From positions 1,550,001-1,614,000 of the forward strand of contig CBDCGU010000003.1 of NCBI GenBank assembly GCA_965216945.1: 64,000 nt of DNA. The letters are read 5' to 3'. Positions 33,036 to 42,028 of the stretch are shown piece after piece. Every line of letters starts with the position of its first letter. Position 1 is the first letter of the stretch. This DNA is from DATHZQ01 sp965216945. GTDB lineage: Bacteria; Actinomycetota; Acidimicrobiia; Spongiisociales; UBA5794. Position numbers and translations under genes: made by a program. The notes beneath the pieces were generated by a model, which did not search any database, was not told where the DNA came from, and was given only the letters and a program-made list of their open reading frames with translations.

Positions 33036-35189
33036 ATGACCGACACCACAGAGCAGATCACCTTTGACGTCGAGGGCATGACCTGTGCCTCGTGTGCCCT
33101 TCGGATCGAGCGCGTGCTCGGCAAGCAAGAGGGTGTCGAGCAGGCCGTCGTCAGCTTTGCGGGGCTGGAGGCACGCGCCACGGTTGCACCGGACGCCGAC
33201 GTGTCGGCGATGCAGGCAGCCATCGAGAAGCTCGGGTACACGATCCGCCCGCTGGCACCGGGCACCGAGAGGACGACGCCGGTCGAACGCTACGCCGAGG
33301 AAGTTGCCTTCCAGCGGCGCAACGTGCTGTGGGCGGCGGTGTTCACCGTACCGCTGATGCTGCTCTCGATGTTGGGCCCCGACGGCTTCGCCGCCAAGGT
33401 GGGACAGCTGGTGCTGGCAACGCCGGTGGTGTTCGTCTTTGGCGCACAATTCCATCGCATCGCCCTCAAGCGCCTGCGGGCCGGCGATGCCAACATGGAC
33501 ACGCTGATCTCCGTCGGCTCGCTGGCCGCATGGGGGTACTCCGTGTGGGCGCTCTTCGCCGACCAACCGGTCTTCTTCGAGACCGCGGGGATGATCATCA
33601 CTCTCATCCTCCTCGGCCGCTACTTCGAGGCCCGCGCCAAAGGACGTGCGTCGCAGGCCATCGTCGAGCTGCTCGAGCTGGGTGCCACCCAGGCCAGGGT
33701 CATCCGCAACGGCGAAACCACGACCGTCGACCCGCTCGACCTCCGACCTGGCGAGACGATGCTCGTCCTTCCCGGCGAGAAGATCCCCACCGACGGGGTC
33801 ATCACGGCCGGCCAGTCCTCGATCGACGAGTCAATGCTCACCGGCGAGTCGATACCGGTCGACAGGCAGGTCGGCGATGAGGTGTTTGGCGCCACCGTCA
33901 ACCAGCAGGGCCGGCTCGAGATCGAGGTCACCAACGTCGGACCCAACACCGCCCTCGCCCAGATCGTCAAGCTGGTCGAGGACGCCCAAGCGTCCAAGGC
34001 GCCGGTGCAGAAGCTGGCGGACCGGATCGCCGGCGTCTTCGTTCCGATCGTCATCGGAATCGCCATTCTCGTGTTCGCCGGATGGCTCATCGCCAGCGGG
34101 GAGATCTCCACCGCCGTTCGCAACGGCGTTGCCGTGCTGATCATCGCCTGCCCTTGCGCCCTCGGGCTGGCCACTCCGACGGCGATCATGGTGGGCAGCG
34201 GGCGCGGCGCCGAGCTCGGCGTGCTGTTCAAGGGCGCCGAGGTCTTCGAGCGGGCCCGCAGCGTCGACACGGTGGTGTTCGACAAGACGGGCACGCTGAC
34301 GCGAGGGGCGATGACGTTGAGCGACATGACGGCTGACGACGAGAGCCGCTTCCTCTATCTCGTCGGGTCCTTGGAGGCGGCAAGCGGCCACCCGATCGGC
34401 AGAGGCGTCGCCCTGGGAGCCGAGGAGCGCGGAATCGAGCTGACCACACCCGAACACGTCGAGACGGTGTCGGGGCGTGGCGTCGCGGGCCGGGTGGACG
34501 GCGTCGAAGTCGTCGTCGGCAAGGCGAAGCTCATGGCAGACCACGGGCTCCACATTCCCGATCGCTACCTCGATCGGCTGGAGGCCTACGAGGTCGCCGG
34601 GAAGACTGCGTTTCTCGCCGGCTGGGACGGTGAGGTTCGCGGAGTGCTCGCCGTGGCCGACTCGGTGCGGGCCAACGCCGCGTCCACCATCGAGCAGCTC
34701 GAGGCCATGGGTGCAGCCAGCGTGATGCTGACCGGCGACAACCGCCGTACCGCCGAGGCGATCGCCCAGGAGGTGGGGATCACGACCGCGATCGCCGAGG
34801 TGCTGCCCGGCGACAAGGCTGCGGAGGTGGCCCGCCTCCAGCAGGGTGGCAAGACCGTGGCCTTCGTCGGCGACGGCATCAACGACGCCCCGGCGCTCAC
34901 CCAGGCCGATCTCGGGATGGCAGTCGGCACGGGAACGGCTGTGGCCATCGAGGCGGGCGACATCGTGCTGATGTCGGGAGACCCCCAGCTCGCAGCATCC
35001 GCCGTGGGACTGGCGCGAGCCACGTTCAGGACGATCCGCCAGAACCTCTTCTGGGCGTTCTTCTACAACACCGCCGCCATACCGCTCGCCGCCGTCGGCC
35101 TCCTCAACCCGATGATCGCCGCCGCGGCGATGGCATTCAGCAGCGTCAGCGTCGTCTCCAACTCCCTCCGCCTCCGCCGCTGGGAATGA
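33036..35189 (+). CDS. copA: Copper-exporting P1B-type ATPase
   Basis: 717-aa Cu(I) pump. One N-terminal metal-binding domain with CASC (Cys17, Cys20), the transmembrane CPC motif in IIACPCALGLATP (about residue 372), the phosphorylation site DKTGTLT (Asp at about 416), HPIGRG in the nucleotide domain (the conserved HP), and GDGINDAPAL. Last gene of the CsoR-regulated operon. A hairpin follows at 35286-35301. Confidence 0.95.
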   Translation: MTDTTEQITFDVEGMTCASCALRIERVLGKQEGVEQAVVSFAGLEARATVAPDADVSAMQAAIEKLGYTIRPLAPGTERTTPVERYAEEVAFQRRNVLWAAVFTVPLMLLSMLGPDGFAAKVGQLVLATPVVFVFGAQFHRIALKRLRAGDANMDTLISVGSLAAWGYSVWALFADQPVFFETAGMIITLILLGRYFEARAKGRASQAIVELLELGATQARVIRNGETTTVDPLDLRPGETMLVLPGEKIPTDGVITAGQSSIDESMLTGESIPVDRQVGDEVFGATVNQQGRLEIEVTNVGPNTALAQIVKLVEDAQASKAPVQKLADRIAGVFVPIVIGIAILVFAGWLIASGEISTAVRNGVAVLIIACPCALGLATPTAIMVGSGRGAELGVLFKGAEVFERARSVDTVVFDKTGTLTRGAMTLSDMTADDESRFLYLVGSLEAASGHPIGRGVALGAEERGIELTTPEHVETVSGRGVAGRVDGVEVVVGKAKLMADHGLHIPDRYLDRLEAYEVAGKTAFLAGWDGEVRGVLAVADSVRANAASTIEQLEAMGAASVMLTGDNRRTAEAIAQEVGITTAIAEVLPGDKAAEVARLQQGGKTVAFVGDGINDAPALTQADLGMAVGTGTAVAIEAGDIVLMSGDPQLAASAVGLARATFRTIRQNLFWAFFYNTAAIPLAAVGLLNPMIAAAAMAFSSVSVVSNSLRLRRWE

Positions 35190-35285
35190 CCGCACTCGGC
35201 GAACCGCCGTCACGGCCACGACGGTGAGCCCGGTGAGGGGATCGAAGGGTACGGGGCTCGTCGCACCGACCGGCTTGGGTCCGGC

Positions 35286-35301
35286 CGGGCCCAATGGCCC
35301 G
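35286..35301. terminator. Hairpin downstream of copA
   Basis: CGGGCC-CAAT-GGCCCG, perfect six-pair stem, in the 158-nt gap before the amidohydrolase gene. No T-tract. Confidence 0.4.
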
Positions 35302-35335
35302 CCTGCCGCGGTGGCGAGAGGTTGTTCTTGCCGCC

Positions 35336-35341
35336 TACGGT
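35336..35341 (+). promoter_or_regulatory. -10 box of probable leaderless amidohydrolase mRNA
   Basis: TACGGT, 6 nt before the ATG at 35348. Confidence 0.4.
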
Positions 35342-35347
35342 CGCGGG

Positions 35348-36184
35348 ATGCGTTTCATCGACATGCATTGCCACCCGCCGATCCCGCAGTATCTCGACGG
35401 TCCGTTCGGGCCCTTCATCCCCGAGTTGGAGAAGCGATTCGGGCGGCCGGTGCCGCGGATGAGCCCCGGCGAGCTGGCCGATTACTACCGCTCACTCGAG
35501 GGGCGGGCCGTGATCCTCGGCTGGGATGCCGAAGCGACAACCGGGATGCCCCCGTTCTCCAGCACCGACGTCGCCGAGCTCGTGGCGACGGCGGAGGACG
35601 TGTTCATCGGGTTCGGTGCCGTCGATCCTCACCGCCTCGATCTGGTCGCGGCGGTCGACCAGGTGCACGATCTCGGTTTGCTCGGCATCAAGTTCCACCC
35701 GTCGGCGCAGCGATTCGACCCCAGTGACCTCCAGTACAGGCCGATGTTCGAGCGGGCCGCGGAACACGGGCTGGTCTGCCTGTTCCACACGGGCTACACC
35801 GCGTTCGGCGCCGGCATGCCGGGAGGTGGCGGTGTGGAGACACGCCTTGCCAACCCGATGCTGCTCGATGCGCTGGCGGCTCACGTCCCCGATCTGCGAA
35901 TCGTGGCGGCTCACCCTTCGTGGCCGTGGCAAGACGAAGCGATCGCCGCGGCCCGCCACAAGCCGACCATCTGGCTGGAGCTCTCCGGGTGGTCGCCCAA
36001 ATACATCCCGGAGTCGTTGCTCCGGGCGGCCACCACGGAACTGGCGGACCGGACGCTCTTCGGCTCCGACTTCCCGTTCATCACTCCCGAGTTCTGGCTG
36101 CGGGAATGGGAGAAGCTCGAGGTCGACACCGACGTGACGGGTGGCATCCTGCACGGCAACGCCGCCCGGCTGCTCCGGATCTGA
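35348..36184 (+). CDS. Amidohydrolase-2 family metal-dependent hydrolase
   Basis: 278-aa TIM-barrel enzyme of the ACMSD/amidohydrolase-2 group. DMHCHPP gives the HxH metal ligands, GIKFHPSAQ and IVAAHPSWPW supply further His ligands, and FGSDFPF carries the catalytic Asp. It may catalyse a decarboxylation or hydrolysis; the substrate is unknown. The ATG at 35348 opens directly on the barrel's first strand; upstream in-frame residues are unlikely. Confidence 0.85.
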   Translation: MRFIDMHCHPPIPQYLDGPFGPFIPELEKRFGRPVPRMSPGELADYYRSLEGRAVILGWDAEATTGMPPFSSTDVAELVATAEDVFIGFGAVDPHRLDLVAAVDQVHDLGLLGIKFHPSAQRFDPSDLQYRPMFERAAEHGLVCLFHTGYTAFGAGMPGGGGVETRLANPMLLDALAAHVPDLRIVAAHPSWPWQDEAIAAARHKPTIWLELSGWSPKYIPESLLRAATTELADRTLFGSDFPFITPEFWLREWEKLEVDTDVTGGILHGNAARLLRI

Positions 36185-36219
36185 GTCGATCAGCCAAATG
36201 CGAAGGGACCGCAAGCCGG

Positions 36220-36225
36220 TAGCCT
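36220..36225 (+). promoter_or_regulatory. -10 box of probable leaderless PAC2 mRNA
   Basis: TAGCCT, 6 nt before the ATG at 36232. Confidence 0.5.
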
Positions 36226-36231
36226 GACCCC

Positions 36232-37095
36232 ATGGATGCCGTCCGCCGCTTCAGCAAACCGGTGCTCAGGACACCGCGCGCCGTTGTGGCGTTCGAGGGG
36301 TGGAATGACGCCTGCGAGGCAGCCAGCGGCGTCGCCGAGTACCTCATCGAGCAGGCCGGCGTCGCGGAGCCCTTCGCCGTGATCGACCCGGAGGAGTTCT
36401 TCGACTTCCAGGTCCGGCGCCCCACGGTGTCCATCGACGATGGCGACACCCGCCGTCTCACATGGCCCACCACGAAGTTCTTTGCGGTCAAGACGCCGAC
36501 CCAGCCGCGTGACGTGATCGTCGTGCTCGGAGAGGAGCCCAGCTTTCGCTGGAAGACGTTTGCTCGCCACGTCACGAAGGTGCTGGTCGAGATGGACGTC
36601 GAGGAGGCGCTGCTCCTCGGCGCCTACATCGGTCAGGTGGCCCACACCCGGCCGATCCCGATCGCCGGCGTGGCGACGGACCCGTCGCTGGTGGAGCGAC
36701 ATGGCCTGGCCCGGTCGAACTACGAGGGACCCACCGGCATCATCGGGGTGCTGCAGGAGGCGTGTCGTGAGGTCGGCCTGCCGGCCGTGAGCCTGTGGGC
36801 GGCCACACCGCACTATCTCGCAGCGAACGCCAACCCGCGAGCGATGCTGGCGCTCGCCGGGAGGGCCAAGGACATCCTCCTGCTCCCGACGGATCTCGCC
36901 GGTCTCGAGAGAGCCGCCGCAGACTTCGATCGGCGGGTCGCCGATGCGGTCGAGTCGTCGGACGACCTCGCCGAGTACGTCTCGGAGCTCGAGGAGGGCG
37001 ACGACGCCTGGATGCCACGGCAACCCGAGTTCGATCCGGGCCTCACCGACGACCTGGTGCAGGAGATCGAGTCCTTCCTGAGGGATCAGGAGTAG
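36232..37095 (+). CDS. PAC2-family protein
   Basis: 287-aa soluble protein of the PAC2 (proteasome assembly chaperone 2-like) family that is common in actinomycetes. Features: VVAFEGWNDACEAASG at the start, the FDFQVRRPTV block, LLLGAYIGQVAHTRPIP and GPTGIIGVLQEACRE. Its molecular function in bacteria is not established. It ends 3 nt before the stop of the convergent molybdenum hydroxylase gene. Confidence 0.88.
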   Translation: MDAVRRFSKPVLRTPRAVVAFEGWNDACEAASGVAEYLIEQAGVAEPFAVIDPEEFFDFQVRRPTVSIDDGDTRRLTWPTTKFFAVKTPTQPRDVIVVLGEEPSFRWKTFARHVTKVLVEMDVEEALLLGAYIGQVAHTRPIPIAGVATDPSLVERHGLARSNYEGPTGIIGVLQEACREVGLPAVSLWAATPHYLAANANPRAMLALAGRAKDILLLPTDLAGLERAAADFDRRVADAVESSDDLAEYVSELEEGDDAWMPRQPEFDPGLTDDLVQEIESFLRDQE

Positions 37096-37098
37096 CCA

Positions 37099-39402
37099 TC
37101 ACCGCCGACGGCGGGCGTGCTCAGCGTCCTGGATGGCTTCCCAGACTCGCGCCGCGGTCAGCGGCATGTCGAGGTGGCGAACGCCGAAAGGAGCGAGCGC
37201 ATCCATGACGGCGTTGTGGATGGCCGGTGTCGATCCGATCGTGGCCGCCTCACCGATGCCCTTCGCCCCAAGCGGGTTGTATGGCGTTGCCGTCTCCATG
37301 ATGCCTCGCTCCACCGACGGCAGGGACTCCGCCGTGGGAACGAGATACGACGTGAGGTTGCCGCTGAGCGGGTTGCCGTCCTCGTCGTAACGGACGTGCT
37401 CCCAGAGTGCCTGCCCGGCACCCTGGGCGAATCCGCCGTGTACCTGCCCGGCCACGAGCAACGGGTTGAGCACCGTGCCGCAGTCGTCGACCGCGATGTG
37501 CCGCACGAGGTCGACGTCGCCCGTCACCGTGTCGACCTCGACCACCGAGACGTGGGTGCCGAACGGGAAGGTCGGGTAACCCTGTTCGAACACGAGTGCG
37601 GCTGCCAGCCCCGGCTCCTCCTCGGACAGGCCATCCGGCTCCGCAGCGATGGCGGCCACCTCACCCCACGTGAGCCCGCTGCCGGGCACGCCGGCCACAC
37701 CGAGCGTGCCGTCATCGGTGACGACGATGTCCTCGGCGGCCGCCTCGAGCTCGTCGGCGACGATGCGGCGCGCCTTGACGAGCACCTCTTCGGTCGCCCG
37801 GTACACGGCCGAACCGCCGAGCTGCAACGATCTCGATCCACCGGTACCGGCGCCCCTGGGCACCTTGTCGGTGTCACCTTGCACGAACGAGATGCGATCC
37901 ATCGGAATGCTCGTCAGGCTGGTCACGAGCTGGGCGAATGCGGTCTCGTGCCCCTGACCATGACCGGACGTACCCACCCTGATCGTGGCGCCGCCACTCT
38001 CGTCGATCTCGACCTCGGCCCACTCCTGGGGGCTGCCCTCCGGGGCGGTGATCTCGACGTAGGAAGAGATGCCGATGCCCAGCTGGAGGCGCTCCCCCGC
38101 ATCCCGACGCCGCTGCTGCTCCTTGCGCAGCTCGGTGTACCCGGCCTTCTCCAGGGCCAGATCGAGGGCAGCCTCGTACTCCCCCGTGTCGTACTCGGCA
38201 CCGCTCGGGGTCGTGTACGGAAACTGGTCGGGTTGGATGAAGTTGCGCCTGCGCACCTCCGCCGGGTCGAGCCCGAGCTCGGCTGCAACCACGTCGATCG
38301 TGCGCTCGAGCAGGTGCGTCGCTTCCGGCCGGCCTGCTCCCCGGTATGCGTGGACCGGCGTCGTGTTGGTGACCACGCTCTTGTAACCCGCCGAGACTCG
38401 CGGGATCGCGTACGGCCCGACCGCCATCAACATCGTCCAGGTGGGGAGGTACGCACCGAAGAGCGGATAGGCGCCGACGTCCTGGATGACGTCCACGCGC
38501 AGGCCCACGATCGTGCCGTCGTCCTTCACCCCGACCTCGACGTCGATGTCCTGGGCGCGCCCGTGCGTCATCCCGACCAGGTTGTCGCGCCTCGTCTCGT
38601 GCCAGCGCACGGGAACCCCCAGCTTGCGGGCAATCGCACCGACGAGGATCTGCTCCGGGTAGCTGTAGAACTTGGCACCGAAGCCGCCGCCCATGTCGGG
38701 CACGACGGCGTGGAGCGCCTCGCGGTCGATCCCGAGGCTGCGCGAGATCACGATGCGGTGGCCGAAGATGTTCTGGCTGCCGGCCCGCACCTCGAGGCGG
38801 TCGTCGTGCGGGATGGCGAGGGCCGAGTTGGTCTCGAGGGGGACCGCGGCGAGCCGCTGGTTGTGAATCTTCGTGCGAACGACACGGTCGGCGCCGTCGA
38901 AGAGGTCCGCAACGCTGTCCGGGCCAACCTCCAGGGCCACGTTCGTGCCGACGTCGCGATGCAGGACGGGGGCGTCGTCTTCGAGGGCGCCTCGGGCGGA
39001 CGTCACCGCAGGCAACGGGTCGATGTCGGCGAAGACCATGCCGGCGGCGTCAACACCTTGGCGCTCGCTCTCGGCCACGACGACCGCAACGATCTCACCG
39101 GCGAAACGTACCGTGTCACCGGCGATCGGTGGGCGGGAGAACGCCCGATCGATCCCGCGGACACCGGGCGATGCCGGGCCGACGTCGAGATCTCCTGCCG
39201 TGTAGATCGCCACGACACCCGGCATCTCCGCGGCGAGCGTGGTCTCGACCGAGTTCAACGCGCCGTGGGGAATCGTCGAGCGGACGGGTACGAGGAAGAG
39301 TGCGCCCGGCACGTGCTGATTGGGAACGTAGGTGCCGCGACCCAGAATGAAGCGGGGGTCTTCCGACCGCTTGACGGCTGCGCCGAGTATGGATCCAGAC
39401 AT
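37099..39402 (-). CDS. Molybdenum hydroxylase large subunit (form II CO-dehydrogenase-like)
   Basis: 767-aa Mo-cofactor-binding subunit of the xanthine oxidase family. GGGFGAKFYSYPEQ lies in the middle, the active-site loop reads AYRGAGRPEA, GTSGHGQGHET follows, and GAKGIGEAATIG near the end supplies the catalytic Glu. AYRGAGR rather than AYRCSFR marks the form II group, so CO oxidation is unlikely and the substrate is probably another aldehyde or heterocycle. No medium (FAD) or small (2Fe-2S) subunit gene lies beside it. A TATCGT box (39410-39415) is 7 nt upstream of the ATG. Confidence 0.9.
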   Translation of the reverse strand: MSGSILGAAVKRSEDPRFILGRGTYVPNQHVPGALFLVPVRSTIPHGALNSVETTLAAEMPGVVAIYTAGDLDVGPASPGVRGIDRAFSRPPIAGDTVRFAGEIVAVVVAESERQGVDAAGMVFADIDPLPAVTSARGALEDDAPVLHRDVGTNVALEVGPDSVADLFDGADRVVRTKIHNQRLAAVPLETNSALAIPHDDRLEVRAGSQNIFGHRIVISRSLGIDREALHAVVPDMGGGFGAKFYSYPEQILVGAIARKLGVPVRWHETRRDNLVGMTHGRAQDIDVEVGVKDDGTIVGLRVDVIQDVGAYPLFGAYLPTWTMLMAVGPYAIPRVSAGYKSVVTNTTPVHAYRGAGRPEATHLLERTIDVVAAELGLDPAEVRRRNFIQPDQFPYTTPSGAEYDTGEYEAALDLALEKAGYTELRKEQQRRRDAGERLQLGIGISSYVEITAPEGSPQEWAEVEIDESGGATIRVGTSGHGQGHETAFAQLVTSLTSIPMDRISFVQGDTDKVPRGAGTGGSRSLQLGGSAVYRATEEVLVKARRIVADELEAAAEDIVVTDDGTLGVAGVPGSGLTWGEVAAIAAEPDGLSEEEPGLAAALVFEQGYPTFPFGTHVSVVEVDTVTGDVDLVRHIAVDDCGTVLNPLLVAGQVHGGFAQGAGQALWEHVRYDEDGNPLSGNLTSYLVPTAESLPSVERGIMETATPYNPLGAKGIGEAATIGSTPAIHNAVMDALAPFGVRHLDMPLTAARVWEAIQDAEHARRRR

Positions 39403-39409
39403 CCCGGCG

Positions 39410-39415
39410 ACGATA
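39410..39415 (-). promoter_or_regulatory. -10 box of probable leaderless Mo-hydroxylase mRNA
   Basis: TATCGT on the minus strand, 7 nt from the ATG at 39402. Confidence 0.45.
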
Positions 39416-39507
39416 GCCGCGGCGCCCGCAACGAGCTCTCGCCGTGGGAGATGGATTGCCCCGCAACCGTCATATCCTGGGGACGACCGGATTGGGAGAG
39501 GAACGTC

Positions 39508-40065
39508 GTGCGGCGAATCATGATCGGTGTCGTGGCAGGCGTCTTGCTCCTGGCAGCCTGCGGTGGCTCAGACGACTCCAACGGAGTGGCGTCGCTCGAC
39601 GAGGTCACGACCACGACGGCCGCAGGCTCCGACCGGGTCTCGGACAACGAACAGGCCGTTCTTGACTTCACGGCCTGCCTTCGCGAGAACGGGCTCGAAG
39701 TCCGCGACCCGCGCATGGATGAGAACGGCAACGTCGACATCGAGAGCTTCCTGGAGGTGGCCAGCGAGGTCGATCCGGAGGATGCCGAGGTGGCGGTCGA
39801 GGCATGCTCGGACTTGCTCGACGACATCTCCCTCGGATTCGAGCAGCTCGACTTGACATCGTTGCAGGACACGCTCGTCGATTTCGCGGCATGCATGCGG
39901 GAGAACGGCTATGACTTGCCCGACCCGGATTTCTCCAACCTGGCGACGCTTCAGGGCGACGGCCCGTTCGGCCCCGTCGATCTCAACGATCCCGCCTTCG
40001 AAGCGGCGCTCGAGCAGTGCGATGAGATCCTCGCCGAGATCAACCTGACCGGCGACAACGGCTGA
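39508..40065 (+). CDS. Lipoprotein with two CxRENG repeats
   Basis: 185-aa secreted lipoprotein: signal peptide with lipobox LLAACGG (lipidated Cys near residue 18). The mature part holds two copies of a motif, DFTACLRENGLEVRDPRMD and DFAACMRENGYDLPDPDFS, each followed by an acidic helix with another Cys. This Cys-Arg-Glu-x-Gly...Asp-Pro pattern recurs in actinobacterial envelope lipoproteins of unknown role. GTG start with GGGAGAGG upstream. The frame extends far to the left only as a shadow of the antisense hydroxylase gene. Confidence 0.75.
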   Translation: MRRIMIGVVAGVLLLAACGGSDDSNGVASLDEVTTTTAAGSDRVSDNEQAVLDFTACLRENGLEVRDPRMDENGNVDIESFLEVASEVDPEDAEVAVEACSDLLDDISLGFEQLDLTSLQDTLVDFAACMRENGYDLPDPDFSNLATLQGDGPFGPVDLNDPAFEAALEQCDEILAEINLTGDNG

Positions 40066-40121
40066 CCGGGGCCGCCCTCTCGGGTCCGGGCGGGCAGGAC
40101 CCGACATGCCCAGCCGCAGGA

Positions 40122-40145
40122 GACCCCGGTCCTCGGACCGGGGTC
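40122..40145. terminator. Strong terminator hairpin between lipoprotein and bS22 genes
   Basis: GACCCCGGTC-CTCG-GACCGGGGTC, perfect 10-bp stem with tetraloop, in the gap between two convergent genes. Confidence 0.65.
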
Positions 40146-40150
40146 ATTGG

Positions 40151-40243
40151 TCACTTCTTTCGCTTGTGGCGATTCGCCTTGATGCGCTTGCGGTACTTGT
40201 GCTTGCTCATCTTCTTGCGGCGCTTCTTGACCAACGAACCCAT
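40151..40243 (-). CDS. Ribosomal protein bS22 (AURKAIP1/COX24 domain)
   Basis: 30-residue, highly basic peptide MGSLVKKRRKKMSKHKYRKR followed by IKANRHKRKK. This is the actinobacterial bS22-type small-subunit protein related to mitochondrial mS38/COX24: the VxKKRRKKMxKHKYRK core is diagnostic. AGGAAAC lies 9 nt upstream of the ATG. It is easily missed because of its length. It is a good pointer to Actinomycetota. Confidence 0.9.
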   Translation of the reverse strand: MGSLVKKRRKKMSKHKYRKRIKANRHKRKK

Positions 40244-40380
40244 ACAGACGTTTCCTATCGAGATCGGGGTACCAAACAGAACGCCCTCGGCGGAGAACCG
40301 CCGGGGGCGGGAGGCATAAGGATCGCGCAACCACGGTGCAATCGCAAGCCCGAAGTGCCCACATCGAGCGGTCGATGGCG

Positions 40381-40386
40381 TACCAT
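40381..40386 (+). promoter_or_regulatory. -10 box of probable leaderless mRNA
   Basis: TACCAT, 6 nt before the GTG at 40393. Confidence 0.5.
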
Positions 40387-40392
40387 GCTTCC

Positions 40393-41019
40393 GTGGGATT
40401 CTGGGACAAGGTCAAGGGAGCGTTCGGGCGCGAGGCGACCGACGTGACGGAGGGTCTGAAGGACCTCGGCCAGAGCCTCGACGAGGCCCTGGCGGAGAAG
40501 GAGCGCGAGCTGGCGGCGACGCCGGCCGAGCGGTTCGACATGGCGCTCGAAGATGCCGATGAGACAAACCGGCGGCTCGAGGACCTCGTGGCACGCACGG
40601 AGCGGGGCGACGCCAACGGCATCAAGCGCCCCGACGGCGGGCCCAGCGGAGCTCCGGCCGGCCATCAGCTGCTCGATCCGGACGATGTGACGGCGTCGCC
40701 GTACCTCGGCACCGCGCTGAAGCTCGTCACGGTCGAGGCCACCCAGGCTGCCGATCCGATGTGCACCCGGTGTGGCCACTCCGCATGGCTCGACGAACGT
40801 GCCGGCAAGCTCATCGGCGAGGAGAAGCTGCCGGGGATCGCGATGGCCGTCGAGGAGCACCCGCTGGTGAACGAGGTCGTCTACGAGGACGCCGAGGTGC
40901 TGTACGTGCGAGCCCCGGCGCTCCACCACGAGGACGTGCGGCTCCTCGTGGCCGCGGCGATGGCCGCAAACATCCCCGATGGATGGCGCACGGTGACACC
41001 GCCCGACCTGTCCGCCTGA
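40393..41019 (+). CDS. Conserved-looking protein with CxxC pair, function unknown
   Basis: 208-aa soluble protein. The N terminus (GFWDKVKGAFG) is amphipathic, followed by an acidic helical stretch (about residues 20-70) likely to form a coiled coil. The C-terminal domain holds a single CTRCG pair and a HxxHED region. It belongs to no family that I recognise. I start it at GTG 40393, 6 nt after TACCAT; an ATG at 40375 in frame is possible but would place the start inside the promoter. Convergent with homoserine kinase. Confidence 0.65.
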   Translation: MGFWDKVKGAFGREATDVTEGLKDLGQSLDEALAEKERELAATPAERFDMALEDADETNRRLEDLVARTERGDANGIKRPDGGPSGAPAGHQLLDPDDVTASPYLGTALKLVTVEATQAADPMCTRCGHSAWLDERAGKLIGEEKLPGIAMAVEEHPLVNEVVYEDAEVLYVRAPALHHEDVRLLVAAAMAANIPDGWRTVTPPDLSA

Positions 41020-41024
41020 GAGGG

Positions 41025-41888
41025 TTACCGCCACCCCTCGGTCGCCACGTCCAAGATGCGGACTGAGCCCCGGTCATCCAGGACCTTCTCCATCGCCTCG
41101 ATGATCGGCTGCGTGCTTGCGGCATGGGCGATCGCAAGACAGGTCGGCCCGGCCCCGCTCCAGGAGGCGTGGAACGCCCCGGCGTCGTAGGCGGCAGCGA
41201 TGAGATCGGTTGTCAGCGGGGACAGGCCCGCCCGTGGCTTCTCGTGCAACTCGTCGCCGGCCGCCGCCCGCAGCGCTCCCGGATGGCCGGTACGCAGGCC
41301 CTCGACGAGCATCACGGCCCGCGCCACGTTGCGGGCCGCAGCCGCATGATCCACCAGCCGAGGCAGGGCATCGCGGGCGTCGCGCGTCGACAGCGTCTCG
41401 TCCGGGATGCCGGCGATGAAGATGAGATCCGGAGCCAGCGGCAGCCTGCGCATGAGATCTCCCGAAGCCACCACCAGCCCTCCGTACACGGCGGCGGCGG
41501 CGTTGTCGGGATGCCCCTCGAGGTCGGCGGCGATGCCGAACAGCACCTCGCTCTGGGGCTCGATGCCGTGGGCGCGGAGCGAGGCAGCCGCGATGGCGAC
41601 GGCCACACCGGAGCTCGAGCCCAGCCCGCGGGATCGAGGGATGGCATTGTCGATCTGCACCCGCACGGGTCGGTCACCGACGGCAGCTCGCATCGCACGC
41701 CCTACGAGCGAATCTGGCTGCGGTGTGAACGTGGAGCCCAGTTCCTCGACGATCCATTCGTCGGACACCACGGCGCGACAGACACAGCGCAGCTCGAACG
41801 CCAATGCCAGCGCATCGAACCCCGGCCCGAGGTTGGCGGATGAGGCAGGTGCGCTGGCGATCCCTACGAATGCCGGATCGTCCTCCAT
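41025..41888 (-). CDS. thrB: Homoserine kinase
   Basis: 287-aa GHMP kinase that phosphorylates homoserine in threonine synthesis. Signatures: ASSANLGPGFDALALAF at the start (substrate binding), PRSRGLGSSSG at about residues 84-94 (ATP loop), and AFHASWSGAGPTCLAI near the end (GHMP motif 3). The neighbours thrC and hom are not in view. A TACCCT box lies 9 nt upstream of the ATG. Confidence 0.93.
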   Translation of the reverse strand: MEDDPAFVGIASAPASSANLGPGFDALALAFELRCVCRAVVSDEWIVEELGSTFTPQPDSLVGRAMRAAVGDRPVRVQIDNAIPRSRGLGSSSGVAVAIAAASLRAHGIEPQSEVLFGIAADLEGHPDNAAAAVYGGLVVASGDLMRRLPLAPDLIFIAGIPDETLSTRDARDALPRLVDHAAAARNVARAVMLVEGLRTGHPGALRAAAGDELHEKPRAGLSPLTTDLIAAAYDAGAFHASWSGAGPTCLAIAHAASTQPIIEAMEKVLDDRGSVRILDVATEGWR

Positions 41889-42015
41889 GCGACGGCGAGG
41901 GTACCGAGGCGGTGCGGTTCCGTCACAACTGGCGGCTCCCGGATCGCACCGGATGAGCCACGGGGCGAGGAGCCATGGACCTGCCGCGGCGCGGGCGTAG
42001 AGTTGCTCCGGCTCT

Positions 42016-42021
42016 TAGGCT
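42016..42021 (+). promoter_or_regulatory. -10 box of probable leaderless YjeF-N mRNA
   Basis: TAGGCT, 7 nt before the ATG at 42029. Confidence 0.5.
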
Positions 42022-42028
42022 CGCCGGC

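Noticed and set aside
37099..39402. True aerobic CO dehydrogenase
   Set aside because: The active-site loop is AYRGAGR, not the AYRCSFR of form I enzymes, and subunits M and S are absent.
37117..39507. Long plus-strand extension upstream of the lipoprotein
   Set aside because: Shadow of the Mo-hydroxylase gene; the lipoprotein signal peptide fixes the true start at 39508.
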